DNA of 64,000 bases from an uncultured Lutibacter sp. (GTDB lineage: Bacteria > Bacteroidota > Bacteroidia > Flavobacteriales > Flavobacteriaceae), in contig NZ_CANLZZ010000002.1 in the NCBI RefSeq assembly GCF_947495725.1, positions 496,001 to 560,000 of the forward strand, written 5' to 3'. Below the pieces are notes generated by a model, which saw nothing but the letters and a program-made list of their open reading frames with translations, had not been told where the DNA came from and did no database searches. Below, in pieces: positions 25,224 to 36,005 of this stretch. How positions within the stretch are numbered: position 1 is the first letter of the stretch; each line of letters begins with the position of its first letter. A program made the position numbers and the translations under genes.

Positions 25224-25502
25224 ATGGCAGCAAAAATTATTACACCTGAAGACTTAGTTGAATTCAAAGACGATTTACTGAGCGACATTAAAAATTTAAT
25301 TGGAGATAAACCCAGAGCAACAACCAAAAAATGGATAAAATCTCCAGAAGTAAGAAAGCTACTTGGCTTATCTACAGGAACACTTCAAAATCTCAGAATA
25401 AATGGTACGTTACCCTATGCCAAAATAGGCGGAATCATTTATTACGATTATGAAAAAATAATGCAGGTTCTAGAAGAAAACATAGTTAATAACAACGATT
25501 AA
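25224..25502 (+). CDS. HTH (MerR/excisionase-like) DNA-binding protein
   Basis: The 92-residue protein has a short helical N-terminus and a HTH_17/excisionase-type winged helix: WIKSPEVRKLLGLSTGTLQNLRINGTLPYAKIGGIIYYDYEKIMQVLEEN. This fold is typical of the small helix-turn-helix proteins downstream of rteC in Bacteroidota elements, which control excision. The ATG at 25224 replaces a TTG at 25215. A terminator follows at 25510. Confidence 0.85.
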   Translation: MAAKIITPEDLVEFKDDLLSDIKNLIGDKPRATTKKWIKSPEVRKLLGLSTGTLQNLRINGTLPYAKIGGIIYYDYEKIMQVLEENIVNNND

Positions 25503-25509
25503 CTACAAC

Positions 25510-25540
25510 AGCCCTTGAAATACTCTTCAAGGGCTTTTAA
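25510..25540 (+). terminator. Terminator after the excisionase-like gene
   Basis: AGCCCTTGAA and TTCAAGGGCT form a 10-bp stem around TACTC-like loop bases, followed by TTT. It separates this gene from the winged-helix gene at 25621. Confidence 0.8.
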
Positions 25541-25561
25541 ATTTTACATAAAGTTGAAATC

Positions 25562-25592
25562 ACACAGTATTTAAGTTTTAAATACGCTGTGT
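25562..25592. promoter_or_regulatory. Long imperfect inverted repeat before the winged-helix gene
   Basis: ACACAGTATTTAA and TTAAATACGCTGTGT pair around GTT with a two-base bulge. It lies 28 bp before the ATG at 25621 and could be a dimer-binding operator or replication-initiator site. Confidence 0.45.
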
Positions 25593-25620
25593 AAATGCCA
25601 ACACCCTAATTTTAAGAGAC

Positions 25621-26310
25621 ATGAACTACATCAAACACCTCAACGCTATAATGAAACAGATTTCAAATGATAGCCGCTTAAACCCAACCCATATAAGCTT
25701 ATATTTTGCCTTATTTTATATTTGGAATTACAATCGATTTCCAAAAGATTTCTTCATAAATCGTGAAGAAGTTATGAGTCAATCCAAAATAGGTTCAAAA
25801 TCTACATACCATCGCTGTGTTAAAGAGCTAAGCCATTGGAAATACATTGTTTACAGCCCATCTCACAACCCATTTAAAGGTAGTAGAGTAAAGTTGTTTC
25901 AATTTGGAACAAGTGAAAAGCTAGGTATGGATTTAGACTATCCCAAAAACGGACAAGCTTCGGTATCTAATATAAACATTAATAAACATAATATAAACTT
26001 TATTAAACTAGAGGCAATCGCAAAAGAAAAATTGATTTTAGATTTTTTTAAAAAAGAAAATTACCCTGAATTGGAAGCTGAAAAATTTTTCAATCACTAC
26101 CAGGGAATTGGATGGAAGGTTGGAGGAAAATCAAAAATTGTCGATTGGAAAGCAACAGCCAAAAGTTGGATGCTAAAAGCTGAAGAAATGAAATTTTCAT
26201 CTCGAAGCAAGCCGAAAAGAACAAACAATTCAAGCTATGATTTACCACTTGACCATTTTCAAGACAACCTCCACGTCAACCAAAACAAAAGATACGATGA
26301 GCCACTCTAA
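25621..26310 (+). CDS. Winged-helix replication/regulatory protein of the integrative module
   Basis: The 229-residue protein has an N-terminal winged helix of the replication-initiator/phage-regulator type (NPTHISLYFALFYIWNYN, then REEVMSQSKIGSKSTYHRCVKELSHWKYIVY). A linker and a C-terminal helical segment (LDFFKKENYPELEAEKFFNHYQGIGWKVG...DWKATAKSWM) follow, which resembles the helicase-loader-associated tails of DnaD/DnaT-like proteins. Next to a DnaC-like ATPase this suggests a replication role for the element. The exact family is uncertain. Confidence 0.7.
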   Translation: MNYIKHLNAIMKQISNDSRLNPTHISLYFALFYIWNYNRFPKDFFINREEVMSQSKIGSKSTYHRCVKELSHWKYIVYSPSHNPFKGSRVKLFQFGTSEKLGMDLDYPKNGQASVSNININKHNINFIKLEAIAKEKLILDFFKKENYPELEAEKFFNHYQGIGWKVGGKSKIVDWKATAKSWMLKAEEMKFSSRSKPKRTNNSSYDLPLDHFQDNLHVNQNKRYDEPL

Positions 26311-26366
26311 CAAATTAAACCGATCTAGGATTTGGAAGCGAGTGTCAAATGTTAGAAGTATCCGTA

Positions 26367-26406
26367 AAAAGAAATGCTGTTTGAGCACAGCGAGTTCATT
26401 TCTTTT
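26367..26406. repeat. Dispersed inverted repeat AAAAGAAATG...CATTTCTTTT
   Basis: The 10-bp arms (26367-26376 and 26397-26406) are perfect, with a 20-nt spacer. It lies in the non-coding space between the winged-helix and DnaC-like genes, next to the 43-nt repeat. Confidence 0.65.
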
Positions 26407-26440
26407 AGGATTTGAAAACTAATTTGATCGCTGAAAATCC

Positions 26441-26483
26441 AAGTCTTGATTTTTTGTTTCGTTTTGCATCAAGGCAAAATGAA
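26441..26483 (+). repeat. 43-nt dispersed repeat, copy 2
   Basis: Identical over 43 bases to 16107-16149 (starts AAGTCTTGATTTTTTG). The two copies, 10.3 kb apart in the same orientation, could allow recombination across the island. Confidence 0.85.
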
Positions 26484-26558
26484 AAGAAAATCAAAGATTC
26501 TAAAATTTAGAGATCAGTCCCTAAGCCAAATTCACAACTATCAAGCAATAAAAAAACT

Positions 26559-27242
26559 ATGAACCCAACACCACACATTAAAACAGAAGGAACCTCCAAA
26601 TTCCAAATCGGAGAAATTAAAAACAACACAATCCACTACGATTACGAAAAAATAAAAACCTACCTCAATATCAAAGGCCATTTATTATTTGGAAAAAACT
26701 TCAAAATCTACAAAGAAGATGAGGCCTTGCTTTTTAAACTATGCTGTTACTTCATTCAAGACCATTACAGCTGTTCAAAATTGGGAATTGACACTAGCAA
26801 AGGAATATTATTATCAGGTCCAGTAGGGTGCGGAAAAACATCTTTAATGAAATTATTACTACACCTAGCACCACATAAAGTCAATTATGAAATCATTCCA
26901 ACACGAAATATCGTTTTTAATTTCAATGCATCTGGATTTGAAGTGCTAGAAAAATACAGCCAAGCAAAGAGCTTTTGTTTTGACGATTTAGGCGTAGAAC
27001 CAAAAGGATCACATTATGCAAAAGAATGCAATGTTCTTGGGGAAATCTTGCTTTCCCGATATGATTTATTTGTAGGTAACAATAAATCGGTAGCTGAGAT
27101 GAGTCGAAGCATAACCCATATTACGACAAACCTCAACGCTGAAGAAATAGAAAAAAGATATGGAAATAGAGTTCGTAGTCGCATTAGAGCAATGTTTAAC
27201 CTGATTAGTTTTGATGAAAATTCAATAGATAAAAGGAATTGA
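26559..27242 (+). CDS. DnaC-like P-loop ATPase
   Basis: The 227-residue protein has Walker A GILLSGPVGCGKTSLMKL, the Walker B-like FCFDDLGVEPKG, and the sensor motif HITTNLNAEEIEKRYGNRVRSRI. These are typical of the DnaC/IstB family of helicase loaders. It is smaller than a full IstB and lacks a transposase partner, so a replication or maintenance role in the integrative element fits better than transposition. It is the last gene before the candidate attR at 27397. Confidence 0.82.
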   Translation: MNPTPHIKTEGTSKFQIGEIKNNTIHYDYEKIKTYLNIKGHLLFGKNFKIYKEDEALLFKLCCYFIQDHYSCSKLGIDTSKGILLSGPVGCGKTSLMKLLLHLAPHKVNYEIIPTRNIVFNFNASGFEVLEKYSQAKSFCFDDLGVEPKGSHYAKECNVLGEILLSRYDLFVGNNKSVAEMSRSITHITTNLNAEEIEKRYGNRVRSRIRAMFNLISFDENSIDKRN

Positions 27243-27396
27243 ATCAAAAGAAAAAAAATGAACTTCAGGATTGTACAAGATAGTTTGTTGAAATATAATT
27301 ATGTAATTTGTTGTACTATTAATAAGATAGATTAATATAAAAACTCTTTGTCAAACATTTAGTTTTAAAGAAGCGTTCATTTTGGTCTAGAATTAT

Positions 27397-27409
27397 TGTT
27401 CAGAATATT
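27397..27409 (+). other. Candidate attR core (13-bp direct repeat)
   Basis: TGTTCAGAATATT repeats the sequence at 22638. The right end of the integrative module would lie here, only 63 bp before the first PUL start codon. Confidence 0.45.
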
Positions 27410-27472
27410 GTTGAATAGCGGTTATTTAGTAAATATGTAATCGCTTTATTATAAATAATAATTAATTATTTT

Positions 27473-30400
27473 ATGCGAAAATCTCATTTACTGTTTGGAG
27501 TTCTTTTATCATTAGCTTGTTTTAAAAATGTATGCTCTCAAGAAAAACATGAAGAAAAGAAAAAACCAAATATCATTTTTATTTTAACGGATGATCAGCG
27601 ATTTGATGCCATTGGTTATGCAGGTAATGAGTACGTTGAGACACCAGTAATGGATGATTTGGCAAAATCAGGAACTTATTTTAACAATGCTATTGTTACT
27701 ACACCTATTTGTGCGGCTAGTAGAGCAACCCTTTGGACCGGTTTACACGAACGTTCACATAATTATAATTTTCAAACGGGAAATATAAGAGATGAGTATA
27801 TGGATAATGCTTATCCAATTTTACTTAAAAATAACGGTTATTATACTGGTTTTTATGGTAAGTTTGGTGTCAAATATGACGATTTAGAAAGTCAGTTTGA
27901 TGAATATGAAGATTACGACAGGAATAATAGGTATAAAGACAAGCGAGGATATTATTATAAAACTATAGATAATGATACTGTACATTTAACAAGGTATACT
28001 GGACAAAAAGCATTAGATTTTATCGATAAAACTTCAAGTGATCAACCTTTCTTGTTGTCATTAAGTTTTAGTGCTCCTCACGCGCACGATGGTGCGGAAG
28101 AACAATATTTTTGGCAAAATACAACCAATAATTTACTAGAAGATACAACAATTCCTGGACCAGAACTTACTGATGATAAATATTTTGAAGCTCAGCCTGA
28201 AATTGTTAAAAGAGGGTTTAACAGGTTGCGTTGGACATGGCGTTATGATACACCTGAAAAATACCAACATAGTTTAAAAGGATATTACCGTATGATTGCT
28301 GGTATTGACTTAGAGATAGCTAAAATACGTGAAAAATTAAAAGAAAAAGGTTTAGATAAAAACACCGTTATTATCGTAATGGGTGATAACGGATACTTTT
28401 TAGGAGAGCGTCAATTGGCAGGTAAATGGTTAATGTACGATAATTCTATTCGTGTACCATTAATTGTTTTTGATCCAAGAGTTAATAAGCATCAGGATAT
28501 TGATGATATGGCTTTAAATATTGATATTCCTTCTACAATAGCTGATATTGCAGGTGTAAAAACACCAGACTCTTGGCAAGGAAAAAGTTTAATGCCTATA
28601 GTTAAAAAAGAAAAAACTTCAATTGAAAGAGATACAATTCTTATTGAACATATTTGGGATTTTAGTGAAATTCCTCCAAGTGAAGGAGTTCGTACTTCAG
28701 AATGGAAATACTTTAGATATGTAAACGATAAATCTATTGAAGAGTTATATAATTTGAAAAAAGATCCTTTAGAAACAAAAAATCTTATTGGTAAGAAAAA
28801 ATATCAAAAAATAGCAGAGGAATTAAGATTAAAATGCGACGAGTTAATTAAAAGAAATAGCGATAAATTTAGAGCTGCACCTACAGATTTAACAGTTGAA
28901 TTGATTAGAGAACCAGAGACTGATGTTGAAATCTTCGACTTAAATCCTGAGTTTGGATGGACAGTTTCAAATGAAGCTAAATTTCAATCAGCATATCAAT
29001 TATTACTGGCTTCTTCAAAAGAAATTATTGACGCAAATAATGGTGATGTTTGGGATAGTAAACGTGTAAGTTCTAATGTTTCTACAAATGTTGAATATGC
29101 AGGAAAAAATCCTTTAGAAGTTGGTAAAACCTACTATTGGAAAGTTAGAATTTGGGATGAAGAAAATAGGTTGGTAGATTATTCTGAGGCTCAAAAATTT
29201 ACTACAGGAAAAAGTGATAGTTATATAATTTCTACTGAAAATAAATTTGTTATCAGTAAAATTAAACCTGTGAAGTTTGAAAATATAGGAGATTTCTATT
29301 TTATGGACTTTGGAAAAGCTGCTTTTGCGACTATAGACTTTACGTACAATGCAAAAAAACCACATACTTTAACAATACGTATTGGAGAACAATTAGAAGG
29401 TAAAAATATAAATAGAACACCTGCTAAAAAAAGCAATATTCGTTATCAAGAGTTAAAAGTTGATGTCAAACCAGGACAAACAACGTATAGAATTCCTGTT
29501 CAAACTGATGAAAGAAATACAAGACCAAATAAAGCAATTCCATTACCAGAAGGATTTCCTCCGTTAATGCCATTTAGATATGCTGAAGTTGAAGGTGCTC
29601 AAGAATCTATTTCTGCTGAAAACTTTGAACAATTAGCATATCATACGTATTGGGATGAAAAAGCTAGTAGCTTTGAAAGTAACAATGATATTTTAAATCA
29701 AGTTTGGGATTTATGTAAATACTCAATAAAAGCAACAACTTTTAACGGTTTATATGTTGATGGTGATAGAGAGCGAATTCCCTATGAAGCAGATGCTTAT
29801 TTAAATCAGTTAAGTCATTATACTACGGATAGAGAATATGCTATGGCAAGACGAACTATAGAGTATTTTATGCAGCATCCAACTTGGCCAACAGAATGGC
29901 AACAACATGTTCCTTTATTAATATATGCAGATTATATGTATACAGGAAATACTGAGCTTATTGAACGTTATTATGAAGCGTTAAAACATAAATCATTATA
30001 CGAATTATCTAACGAAGATGGTTTAATTACTTCAACAAAAGTTGATGCTGAATTTATGCGTAAATTAGGTTTTCCTAATGGTTATAAAAAACCATTAACT
30101 GATATTGTAGATTGGCCATCAGCTAATTTTAATGGAAGTAAAACAAAAGGAGAGCGTGATGGTTTTGTATTTAAACCTTACAGTACGGTTATTAATGCGT
30201 TCTTTTATGAGAACATGAAAATTATGGCTAAATTCGCTAAGATTCTTGGTAAAACACAAGAAGTATTAGACTTTGAATTAAGAGCAGCTAAAGCTAAGAA
30301 AGCTGTAAATGAGCAAATGTTTGATGAAGAACGTGGTATTTATGTTGATGGTATTGGCACAGACCACGCCTCTTTGCACGCTAATATGATGCCATTGGCT

Positions 30401-31000
30401 TTTGGATTGGTTCCTGAAGAACATTTTCAATCGGTTGTTGATTTTGTAAAATCTAGAGGAATGGCTTGTAGTGTTTATGGAGCTCAATTTTTAATGGATG
30501 GTTTATACAACGCAGGAGAAGCTGATTATGCTTTAAAATTAATGACAAGTAAGGATAAAAGAAGTTGGTATAACATGATTCGTGTAGGTTCTACCATAAC
30601 TTTAGAAGCTTGGGATTTAGAATATAAAAACAATTTAGATTGGAATCACGCTTGGGGTGCCGTACCTGCAAATACAATACCTAGAGGTTTATGGGGAATA
30701 AAACCAAAAACACCTGGATTTAGTATAGCAACTATTAAACCTCAAATGAGTAAATTAAAGTCTAGTAAAATTGAAGTTCCAACTGTTTTAGGAACTATAA
30801 AAGCAAGTTATAAATTTAACGGAGCTAGATTACAAACTTATGAATTTGAGATTCCAGCAAATATGGTTGCAGAGTTTTCTTTAAATTCTTTAGATGGAAA
30901 AAACCTTATTCATAACGGAAAAAAAGTACCTTCAGCATTTGATATGGTTAGATTAGAACCAGGTAAACATACAATTAAACTGGTTATTAATTCATTTTAA
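27473..31000 (+). CDS. Sulfatase-GH78 alpha-L-rhamnosidase fusion
   Basis: The 1175-residue secreted enzyme has a signal peptide and two catalytic modules. Residues about 30-470 form a type I sulfatase with [11 protein letters not shown] (metal ligands), the formylglycine site CAASR (Cys80) and [11 protein letters not shown]. Residues about 485-1175 form a GH78-type rhamnosidase: an N-terminal Ig-like part, then the (alpha/alpha)6 domain with the [12 protein letters not shown] motif (763-774) near the catalytic acid. Removal of a sulfate and a rhamnose by one protein suits ulvan or another sulfated rhamnan. The same domain pair is known from the ulvan locus of Formosa agariphila (family-level recall). 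It is followed by its own terminator and appears monocistronic. Confidence 0.92.
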   Translation: MRKSHLLFGVLLSLACFKNVCSQEKHEEKKKPNIIFILTDDQRFDAIGYAGNEYVETPVMDDLAKSGTYFNNAIVTTPICAASRATLWTGLHERSHNYNFQTGNIRDEYMDNAYPILLKNNGYYTGFYGKFGVKYDDLESQFDEYEDYDRNNRYKDKRGYYYKTIDNDTVHLTRYTGQKALDFIDKTSSDQPFLLSLSFSAPHAHDGAEEQYFWQNTTNNLLEDTTIPGPELTDDKYFEAQPEIVKRGFNRLRWTWRYDTPEKYQHSLKGYYRMIAGIDLEIAKIREKLKEKGLDKNTVIIVMGDNGYFLGERQLAGKWLMYDNSIRVPLIVFDPRVNKHQDIDDMALNIDIPSTIADIAGVKTPDSWQGKSLMPIVKKEKTSIERDTILIEHIWDFSEIPPSEGVRTSEWKYFRYVNDKSIEELYNLKKDPLETKNLIGKKKYQKIAEELRLKCDELIKRNSDKFRAAPTDLTVELIREPETDVEIFDLNPEFGWTVSNEAKFQSAYQLLLASSKEIIDANNGDVWDSKRVSSNVSTNVEYAGKNPLEVGKTYYWKVRIWDEENRLVDYSEAQKFTTGKSDSYIISTENKFVISKIKPVKFENIGDFYFMDFGKAAFATIDFTYNAKKPHTLTIRIGEQLEGKNINRTPAKKSNIRYQELKVDVKPGQTTYRIPVQTDERNTRPNKAIPLPEGFPPLMPFRYAEVEGAQESISAENFEQLAYHTYWDEKASSFESNNDILNQVWDLCKYSIKATTFNGLYVDGDRERIPYEADAYLNQLSHYTTDREYAMARRTIEYFMQHPTWPTEWQQHVPLLIYADYMYTGNTELIERYYEALKHKSLYELSNEDGLITSTKVDAEFMRKLGFPNGYKKPLTDIVDWPSANFNGSKTKGERDGFVFKPYSTVINAFFYENMKIMAKFAKILGKTQEVLDFELRAAKAKKAVNEQMFDEERGIYVDGIGTDHASLHANMMPLAFGLVPEEHFQSVVDFVKSRGMACSVYGAQFLMDGLYNAGEADYALKLMTSKDKRSWYNMIRVGSTITLEAWDLEYKNNLDWNHAWGAVPANTIPRGLWGIKPKTPGFSIATIKPQMSKLKSSKIEVPTVLGTIKASYKFNGARLQTYEFEIPANMVAEFSLNSLDGKNLIHNGKKVPSAFDMVRLEPGKHTIKLVINSF

Positions 31001-31021
31001 ATAAAACATATAAGTGTAATT

Positions 31022-31057
31022 AACCCATTAGTTTTTATTAAAAACTAATGGGTTTTT
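31022..31057 (+). terminator. Terminator of the sulfatase-GH78 gene
   Basis: AACCCATTAGTTTTT and AAAAACTAATGGGTT form a perfect 15-bp stem with an ATT loop, then a T run. Confidence 0.92.
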
Positions 31058-31142
31058 AGTATAAAAAAATGTCACTTTTTGTTCTGTGTTTTTAATGCTT
31101 TTTAAACCTGAAAATAATGTGTTTTTTAAATAAAAGGCGTTT

Positions 31143-31189
31143 TACCACATAGTACAGGATAAGCTTTACTTGGGCAAATAATATCTTTA
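31143..31189 (+). promoter_or_regulatory. PUL motif 1 and -7 box
   Basis: TACCACATAGTACAGGATA (31143-31161) is followed after exactly 20 nt by TATCTTTA (31182-31189), a TAnnTTTR -7 box. It lies 48 bp upstream of the GH43 start codon. Matching units occur at 42012, 49857, 53861 and 57708. Confidence 0.8.
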
Positions 31190-31209
31190 TCAATGATTAT
31201 GCTAAATTT

Positions 31210-32559
31210 ATGAATAAAAGGATTGTAAATACATTGTTTTTGTTAAATACACTGATAGCTGTATTTGCTCAAAACCCTATTGTTCCAAATAAAGGGTTGA
31301 ATGATCCTCATATTCATATTTTTAATGATACAGCCTATGTATATGCATCTCACGACAGATCACCTGATGATAAGGCATTTATTATGGAAGATTGGTGGAT
31401 TTGGTCTTCTCCAGATTTAGTGAACTGGACAAAACGTAGTGTTTTAGACCCAAAAGACACCTATATAGGTGGTAATTTTCAAGGTTGTTGGGCAACCGAT
31501 GTTGGCGAAAAAGACGGTAAATTCTATTGGTATTTTTCAGAAAAAAATCAACAAACTGGTGTTGTAGTTGGAAATTCTCCTATAGGCCCTTGGACTGAGC
31601 CTTTAGGTAAGCCATTGTTACCTTCAAATTTAACACCGACTGATGAATATGATATGGCTATTTTTGAAGAAAATGGTGAGCATTATATAATTTTTGGTGT
31701 ATGGGATTATTATATAGCAAAGTTAAATTATGACATGATAAGTCTTGCAGAAGAGCCTAGAAAATTAATTATAAATAATCCAAGAGGTCCATACAATCCT
31801 GATGGTGAAAACTTAGAAAAACCAACAGATGATAAACCTTTTGTTCATAAATACAACGATAAATATTATTTATCTTGGGGTTGTTTTTACGCAATGTCTG
31901 ATAATCTATACGGTCCGTATGATTATAAAGATTCAGTTATAAAAAAGGAAAGTTTTGCCGAAGGATACGATGCGCCAACTTGGCCAAATGGATTTTTACA
32001 AGGGCGTCATGGATCATTTTTTCAATGGCATAATCAATGGTATTATACCTATTGCGATATGAGTCAAACAGGTAATCGCTATTTTAGAGATGCCTTTATA
32101 AGTTATATTCACTATAAAGAAAATGGTGAAATGGCAACAATTAGAGTTGATGGTGTTGGAGTAGGAAATTATGTTGCTTCGGAAAGTATTCAGACAGAAA
32201 ACTATTTTAAGGCAGATGGTCTAATTAAAAAAGAATTTGAGAATGACTTTGTAGTAGAAACTTCAGCAAATAAAAGCTATTTAAACTATCCTAATATAAA
32301 AGGTTTAGAAGAATATTCTAAATTAAATCTAAATATTCGTGCACCTAAAGGTGGAAATTTTTCTGTTGAAATTCGAAAAGATAGCTTAAAAGGAGAGTTG
32401 ATAGGTGAAAAAACATTGAAGTTACAAGAAACAACAATTTACCTTCAAAATATCGAAATCAATTTGTCGTCATTGGATAACAAAGAAAACCTCTATTTTT
32501 TAATAGAACAACTAAATAATAAATCACTACAAATGGATTCATTTGTATTTTCAAAATAG
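31210..32559 (+). CDS. Secreted GH43-family glycosidase
   Basis: The 449-residue protein has a signal peptide (cut near VFAQ) and the five-bladed propeller pattern of GH43. LNDPHIHIFNDTAYVYASHD supplies the base aspartate, EYDMAIFEENGEHYIIFG lies mid-blade and the segment around GSFFQWHNQWYYTYC carries the late blade. The C-terminal 110 residues look like a beta-sandwich CBM6-type module. GH43 enzymes of this type remove xylose or arabinose residues, and xylose occurs in ulvan. It starts the operon 31210-40552 behind PUL motif 1. Confidence 0.85.
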   Translation: MNKRIVNTLFLLNTLIAVFAQNPIVPNKGLNDPHIHIFNDTAYVYASHDRSPDDKAFIMEDWWIWSSPDLVNWTKRSVLDPKDTYIGGNFQGCWATDVGEKDGKFYWYFSEKNQQTGVVVGNSPIGPWTEPLGKPLLPSNLTPTDEYDMAIFEENGEHYIIFGVWDYYIAKLNYDMISLAEEPRKLIINNPRGPYNPDGENLEKPTDDKPFVHKYNDKYYLSWGCFYAMSDNLYGPYDYKDSVIKKESFAEGYDAPTWPNGFLQGRHGSFFQWHNQWYYTYCDMSQTGNRYFRDAFISYIHYKENGEMATIRVDGVGVGNYVASESIQTENYFKADGLIKKEFENDFVVETSANKSYLNYPNIKGLEEYSKLNLNIRAPKGGNFSVEIRKDSLKGELIGEKTLKLQETTIYLQNIEINLSSLDNKENLYFLIEQLNNKSLQMDSFVFSK

Positions 32560-32586
32560 AATAAAACAAAAGTAAATAATTAAACA

Positions 32587-34857
32587 ATGAAGAAATTACT
32601 AATCTTATCTTTCACGGTGTTAAGCATTATGTTTAGCGCTTGTAATGAATCGTCATCAACATCAAAAGATTATAAAGATGCATCTCTTACAATAGATGAA
32701 CGTGTAGAAGCATTGCTTCCAAAGTTATCTCTTGAAGAAAAAGTAGCACAAATGCGAATTTTTCACGCAAATATTGGTGTGAAATCTGATGAAAATGGAA
32801 AATTAAAGCTATCAGAAAGAGTAATAAAAAAATTGAAATTAGGTATTGCTGGAATTAAAAATCCTGGGGAACATATTGATGCAGTTACCGCAGCAAAATT
32901 GAATAACGAACTTCAAAAATATATTATAGAAAACAATAGATGGGGAATCCCTGCATTGTTTGTTACAGAATCTTATAACGGAGTTGATGCAGAAGGTTGT
33001 ACAAAATTTGGAAGACCAATGACGTCGGCAGCATCATTTAATCCAGAATTAGTGAGAAGACAATGGGATATTGTTGGAAGAGAAGCAAGATTAAGAGGAA
33101 TGCACATGTGTCATTCGCCTGAAGCAGATATTGTTCGTGATCCACGTTTTGGGCGAATGAGTGAAGCTTTTGGAGAAGATACATATTTAACTACTCAAAT
33201 GGTTAAAAATGCAATAATAGGTGTGCAAGGTAACTATGAAGGGTTAGGGAACGGAACGCACATTGGTGCAGTTGCAAAGCATTTTGCTGGCTATGGACAA
33301 GTGTTAGGTGGCTCTAACTTTGCAGCTATTGAAATATCTGAAAGAACTTTAATTGATGAGATTTATCCACCATTTGAAGCAGCTATAAAAGAGGCGAAAA
33401 CTTTAGGAATTATGGCTTCACATGGTGATTTAAATGGTATTGCAAGTCATGGAAATCCTGAATTACTTACAGGAGTATTGCGTGATGATTGGGGGTTTGA
33501 AGGTTATGTGGTTTCAGATTCAAATGATATTGCACGTTTATTTTACTTTATGAATGTAGCAGAATCACCTGAAGCTGCCGCAAAAATGGGATTAGAAGCA
33601 GGGATTGATATTGATTTGTATGCTGAAGATTCTTACGCATATCTTCCAAAGATGGTTGAGAAAAACCCGGAATTAGAAAAGTTAATTGATAGATCAGTAA
33701 GGCGAGTTTTAAGAACTAAATTCATTTTAGGGTTGTTTGATAATCCATATCAAGATATTGAAGAAGTTAAAAAAGGTGTTCGTTCAGAATCTTCATTAGC
33801 ATTAGCAAAAGAATCAGATTTAGAATCTGTGATTTTATTAAAAAATGATAATAAAACACTTCCGTTAAATAAAAACAAATCACTTAAAGTAGCTCTTTTA
33901 GGACCATTAGTTAAAATGAATACAAGAGAAATGTTCGAATCAGTTGTTGGAAATAAAGTAAAGTTTGAATCAGAAAAAGGATTTCAATTAACTGATGAGA
34001 AAAAAGGAACTCCAAATTTGTTAGAAAAAGATCCAAAGGCCATTGCAAAAATGGTTGATATGGCAAAAAGAGCCGATGTGTCTATCCTATTTCTGGGAGG
34101 TGATGAGCATACATCAAAGGAAGCCTTTTTTAACCATGCCTTAGGCGATAGAGCAACTATTGAACCAGTTGGTGCACAAGATGAATTGGTTGAAAAAATT
34201 ACAGCCTTAGGTAAAAAAGTAATTGTTGTTTTAAAACATAGACGAACACTATCAATAAATACAATTGCAGAAAAAGCAGATGCTATTTTAGATACTTGGG
34301 ATTTAAGTGAATTTGGTGATGAATCTACTGCTAGAATTATTTTTGGAGAAGTATCACCTTCAGGTAAATCTCCAGTAACCATTCCAAGATCTATTGGTCA
34401 ACTTCCATACCATTATAGTATGAAAGAAATTAACTACAAAAAAGAATACTTATTTCTAGGTAAAGGGCCACTTTATCCTTTTGGGCACGGGTTGAGTTAT
34501 GGAGATTTTGAATATTCAGATATAAAAATATCAAACCCCGAAATTACACCAGATACCGAAATAGAAGTTAGCGTAACGGTAACTAACCAAGGAAAATTTA
34601 AGGCGAAAGAAGTGGTTCAAATGTATATAAAAGATGAAATTGGTTCTGTAACAAGACCAGATAAAGAATTAAAAGGTTTTGAAAAGATTGAATTAGATTC
34701 AGGAGAAAGTAAAACTGTTTCATTTAAAATTACACCAAAAATGTTAGAGTTTACTGGTGTTAAAATGAATAAAGTATTAGAAGCAGGTGATTATACAGTG
34801 AAAATTGGAACATCATCTCAAGAGTATTTGGAAACAACATTTAAACTAAAAAAATAA
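32587..34857 (+). CDS. GH3 beta-glycosidase, lipoprotein
   Basis: The 756-residue enzyme has a lipoprotein signal (lipobox FSAC), the GH3 barrel with [10 protein letters not shown] and the nucleophile in YVVSDSNDI (Asp311). It then has the alpha/beta sandwich domain and a fibronectin III-like C-terminus ([14 protein letters not shown]). The anchoring places it in the periplasm or on the surface. The likely activity is beta-xylosidase or beta-glucosidase. The GH3 acid/base cannot be located by eye. It starts 27 bp after the GH43 stop and shares the operon. Confidence 0.92.
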   Translation: MKKLLILSFTVLSIMFSACNESSSTSKDYKDASLTIDERVEALLPKLSLEEKVAQMRIFHANIGVKSDENGKLKLSERVIKKLKLGIAGIKNPGEHIDAVTAAKLNNELQKYIIENNRWGIPALFVTESYNGVDAEGCTKFGRPMTSAASFNPELVRRQWDIVGREARLRGMHMCHSPEADIVRDPRFGRMSEAFGEDTYLTTQMVKNAIIGVQGNYEGLGNGTHIGAVAKHFAGYGQVLGGSNFAAIEISERTLIDEIYPPFEAAIKEAKTLGIMASHGDLNGIASHGNPELLTGVLRDDWGFEGYVVSDSNDIARLFYFMNVAESPEAAAKMGLEAGIDIDLYAEDSYAYLPKMVEKNPELEKLIDRSVRRVLRTKFILGLFDNPYQDIEEVKKGVRSESSLALAKESDLESVILLKNDNKTLPLNKNKSLKVALLGPLVKMNTREMFESVVGNKVKFESEKGFQLTDEKKGTPNLLEKDPKAIAKMVDMAKRADVSILFLGGDEHTSKEAFFNHALGDRATIEPVGAQDELVEKITALGKKVIVVLKHRRTLSINTIAEKADAILDTWDLSEFGDESTARIIFGEVSPSGKSPVTIPRSIGQLPYHYSMKEINYKKEYLFLGKGPLYPFGHGLSYGDFEYSDIKISNPEITPDTEIEVSVTVTNQGKFKAKEVVQMYIKDEIGSVTRPDKELKGFEKIELDSGESKTVSFKITPKMLEFTGVKMNKVLEAGDYTVKIGTSSQEYLETTFKLKK

Positions 34858-34867
34858 ATTAAAAAAA

Positions 34868-36001
34868 ATGAACAAGTCTATATTAACACTTTTTGCAGTT
34901 TTTACACTTTTTAACTGCTCAGTAGCTCAAAAAACAACACTTCAAGAGCCTATAAATAAATCGGATGTTAAAGCTGCAATGATAAAAGCTTTAGAATGGC
35001 AAGAAGCACATCCTATTTTTGCCATAGCACCTACAGATTGGACAGCAGGAGCATATTACACAGGTGTGGCCAGAGCACATAAAACTACTAAAGATATGAT
35101 GTATATGGCAGCTTTAAAAAATCAAGCGTATTGGAATAATTGGCAAACATATACAAGGTTACATCATGCAGATGATGTAGCTATTTCATACAGCTATTTG
35201 TATATAGGGATGAATGATAAAAGAAAAGGCTTTGTAGATTTAGAGCCTACTAAAAAATTCTTAGATGCTCATTTGTATGAAGATGATGTTTGGAAACAAG
35301 GAACTAGAAAGAACGAAATGGGTCAAACTATTTTGTGGTGGTGGTGCGATGCTTTATTTATGGCACCTCCTGTTCTTAATTTATATGCAAAGCATACAAA
35401 ACAACCTAAGTATTTAGACGAGATGCATAAATTTTATATGCAGACATATAATCAGCTTTACGATAAAGAAGAAAAATTGTTTGCGAGAGATATGCGTTAT
35501 GTATGGAAAGGTTCAAAAAAAGATAAAAAAGAGGCCAACGGTAAAAAAATATTTTGGTCTAGAGGAAATGGTTGGGTGCTAGGTGGCTTAGCATTAATAT
35601 TAGATGATATGCCAAAGGACTACAAACATTATTCTTTTTATGAAAATTTATATGAAGAAATGTCTGCTAGAATTCTAGAGTTACAACATGAAGATGGTTT
35701 ATGGCGTACAAGTTTATTAAGTCCTGAATCTTTTAACCATGGAGAAGTAAGTGGAAGTGGATTTTATACTTTTGCTTTAGCTTGGGGGCTAAACAATGGT
35801 TTATTAGAAAAATCGAAATATGCACCAGCGGTTAAAAAAGCTTGGAATGCTTTAGCTGCTTGTCAACATGAAGATGGAAGAATAGGTTGGGTTCAAAATA
35901 TTGGAGCATCACCCGAACCAGCATCCTTTGATAGCTGGCAGAATTTTGGGACTGGAGCCTTTTTGATGGCAGGTAGTGAAATTCTAAAATTAGAAGACTA
36001 A
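34868..36001 (+). CDS. GH105 unsaturated glycuronyl hydrolase
   Basis: The 377-residue protein has a signal peptide and the (alpha/alpha)6 barrel landmarks of GH105/GH88: [69 protein letters not shown] and [18 protein letters not shown]. The enzyme would hydrate and remove the unsaturated uronic acid that a polysaccharide lyase leaves at oligosaccharide ends, directly linking it to the lyase at 49921. It lies 10 bp after the GH3 gene and 4 bp before the sulfatase. Confidence 0.92.
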   Translation: MNKSILTLFAVFTLFNCSVAQKTTLQEPINKSDVKAAMIKALEWQEAHPIFAIAPTDWTAGAYYTGVARAHKTTKDMMYMAALKNQAYWNNWQTYTRLHHADDVAISYSYLYIGMNDKRKGFVDLEPTKKFLDAHLYEDDVWKQGTRKNEMGQTILWWWCDALFMAPPVLNLYAKHTKQPKYLDEMHKFYMQTYNQLYDKEEKLFARDMRYVWKGSKKDKKEANGKKIFWSRGNGWVLGGLALILDDMPKDYKHYSFYENLYEEMSARILELQHEDGLWRTSLLSPESFNHGEVSGSGFYTFALAWGLNNGLLEKSKYAPAVKKAWNALAACQHEDGRIGWVQNIGASPEPASFDSWQNFGTGAFLMAGSEILKLED

Positions 36002-36005
36002 TTTC

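Noticed and set aside
26237-26422. Forward 61-codon ORF
   Set aside because: It overlaps the end of the winged-helix gene in another frame and runs through the AAAAGAAATG inverted repeat; no coding signal.
26559-27242. IstB/IS21-type transposition helper
   Set aside because: There is no transposase partner or terminal inverted repeat; the neighbours favour a replication-type DnaC-like role.
27264-27283. A weak sixth copy of the PUL motif (TTCAGGATTGTACAAGATAG) upstream of the sulfatase-GH78 gene
   Set aside because: Only about 14 of 20 positions match, the -7 box spacing is off by one with an imperfect box, and it lies inside the integrative module, 190 bp from the start codon.
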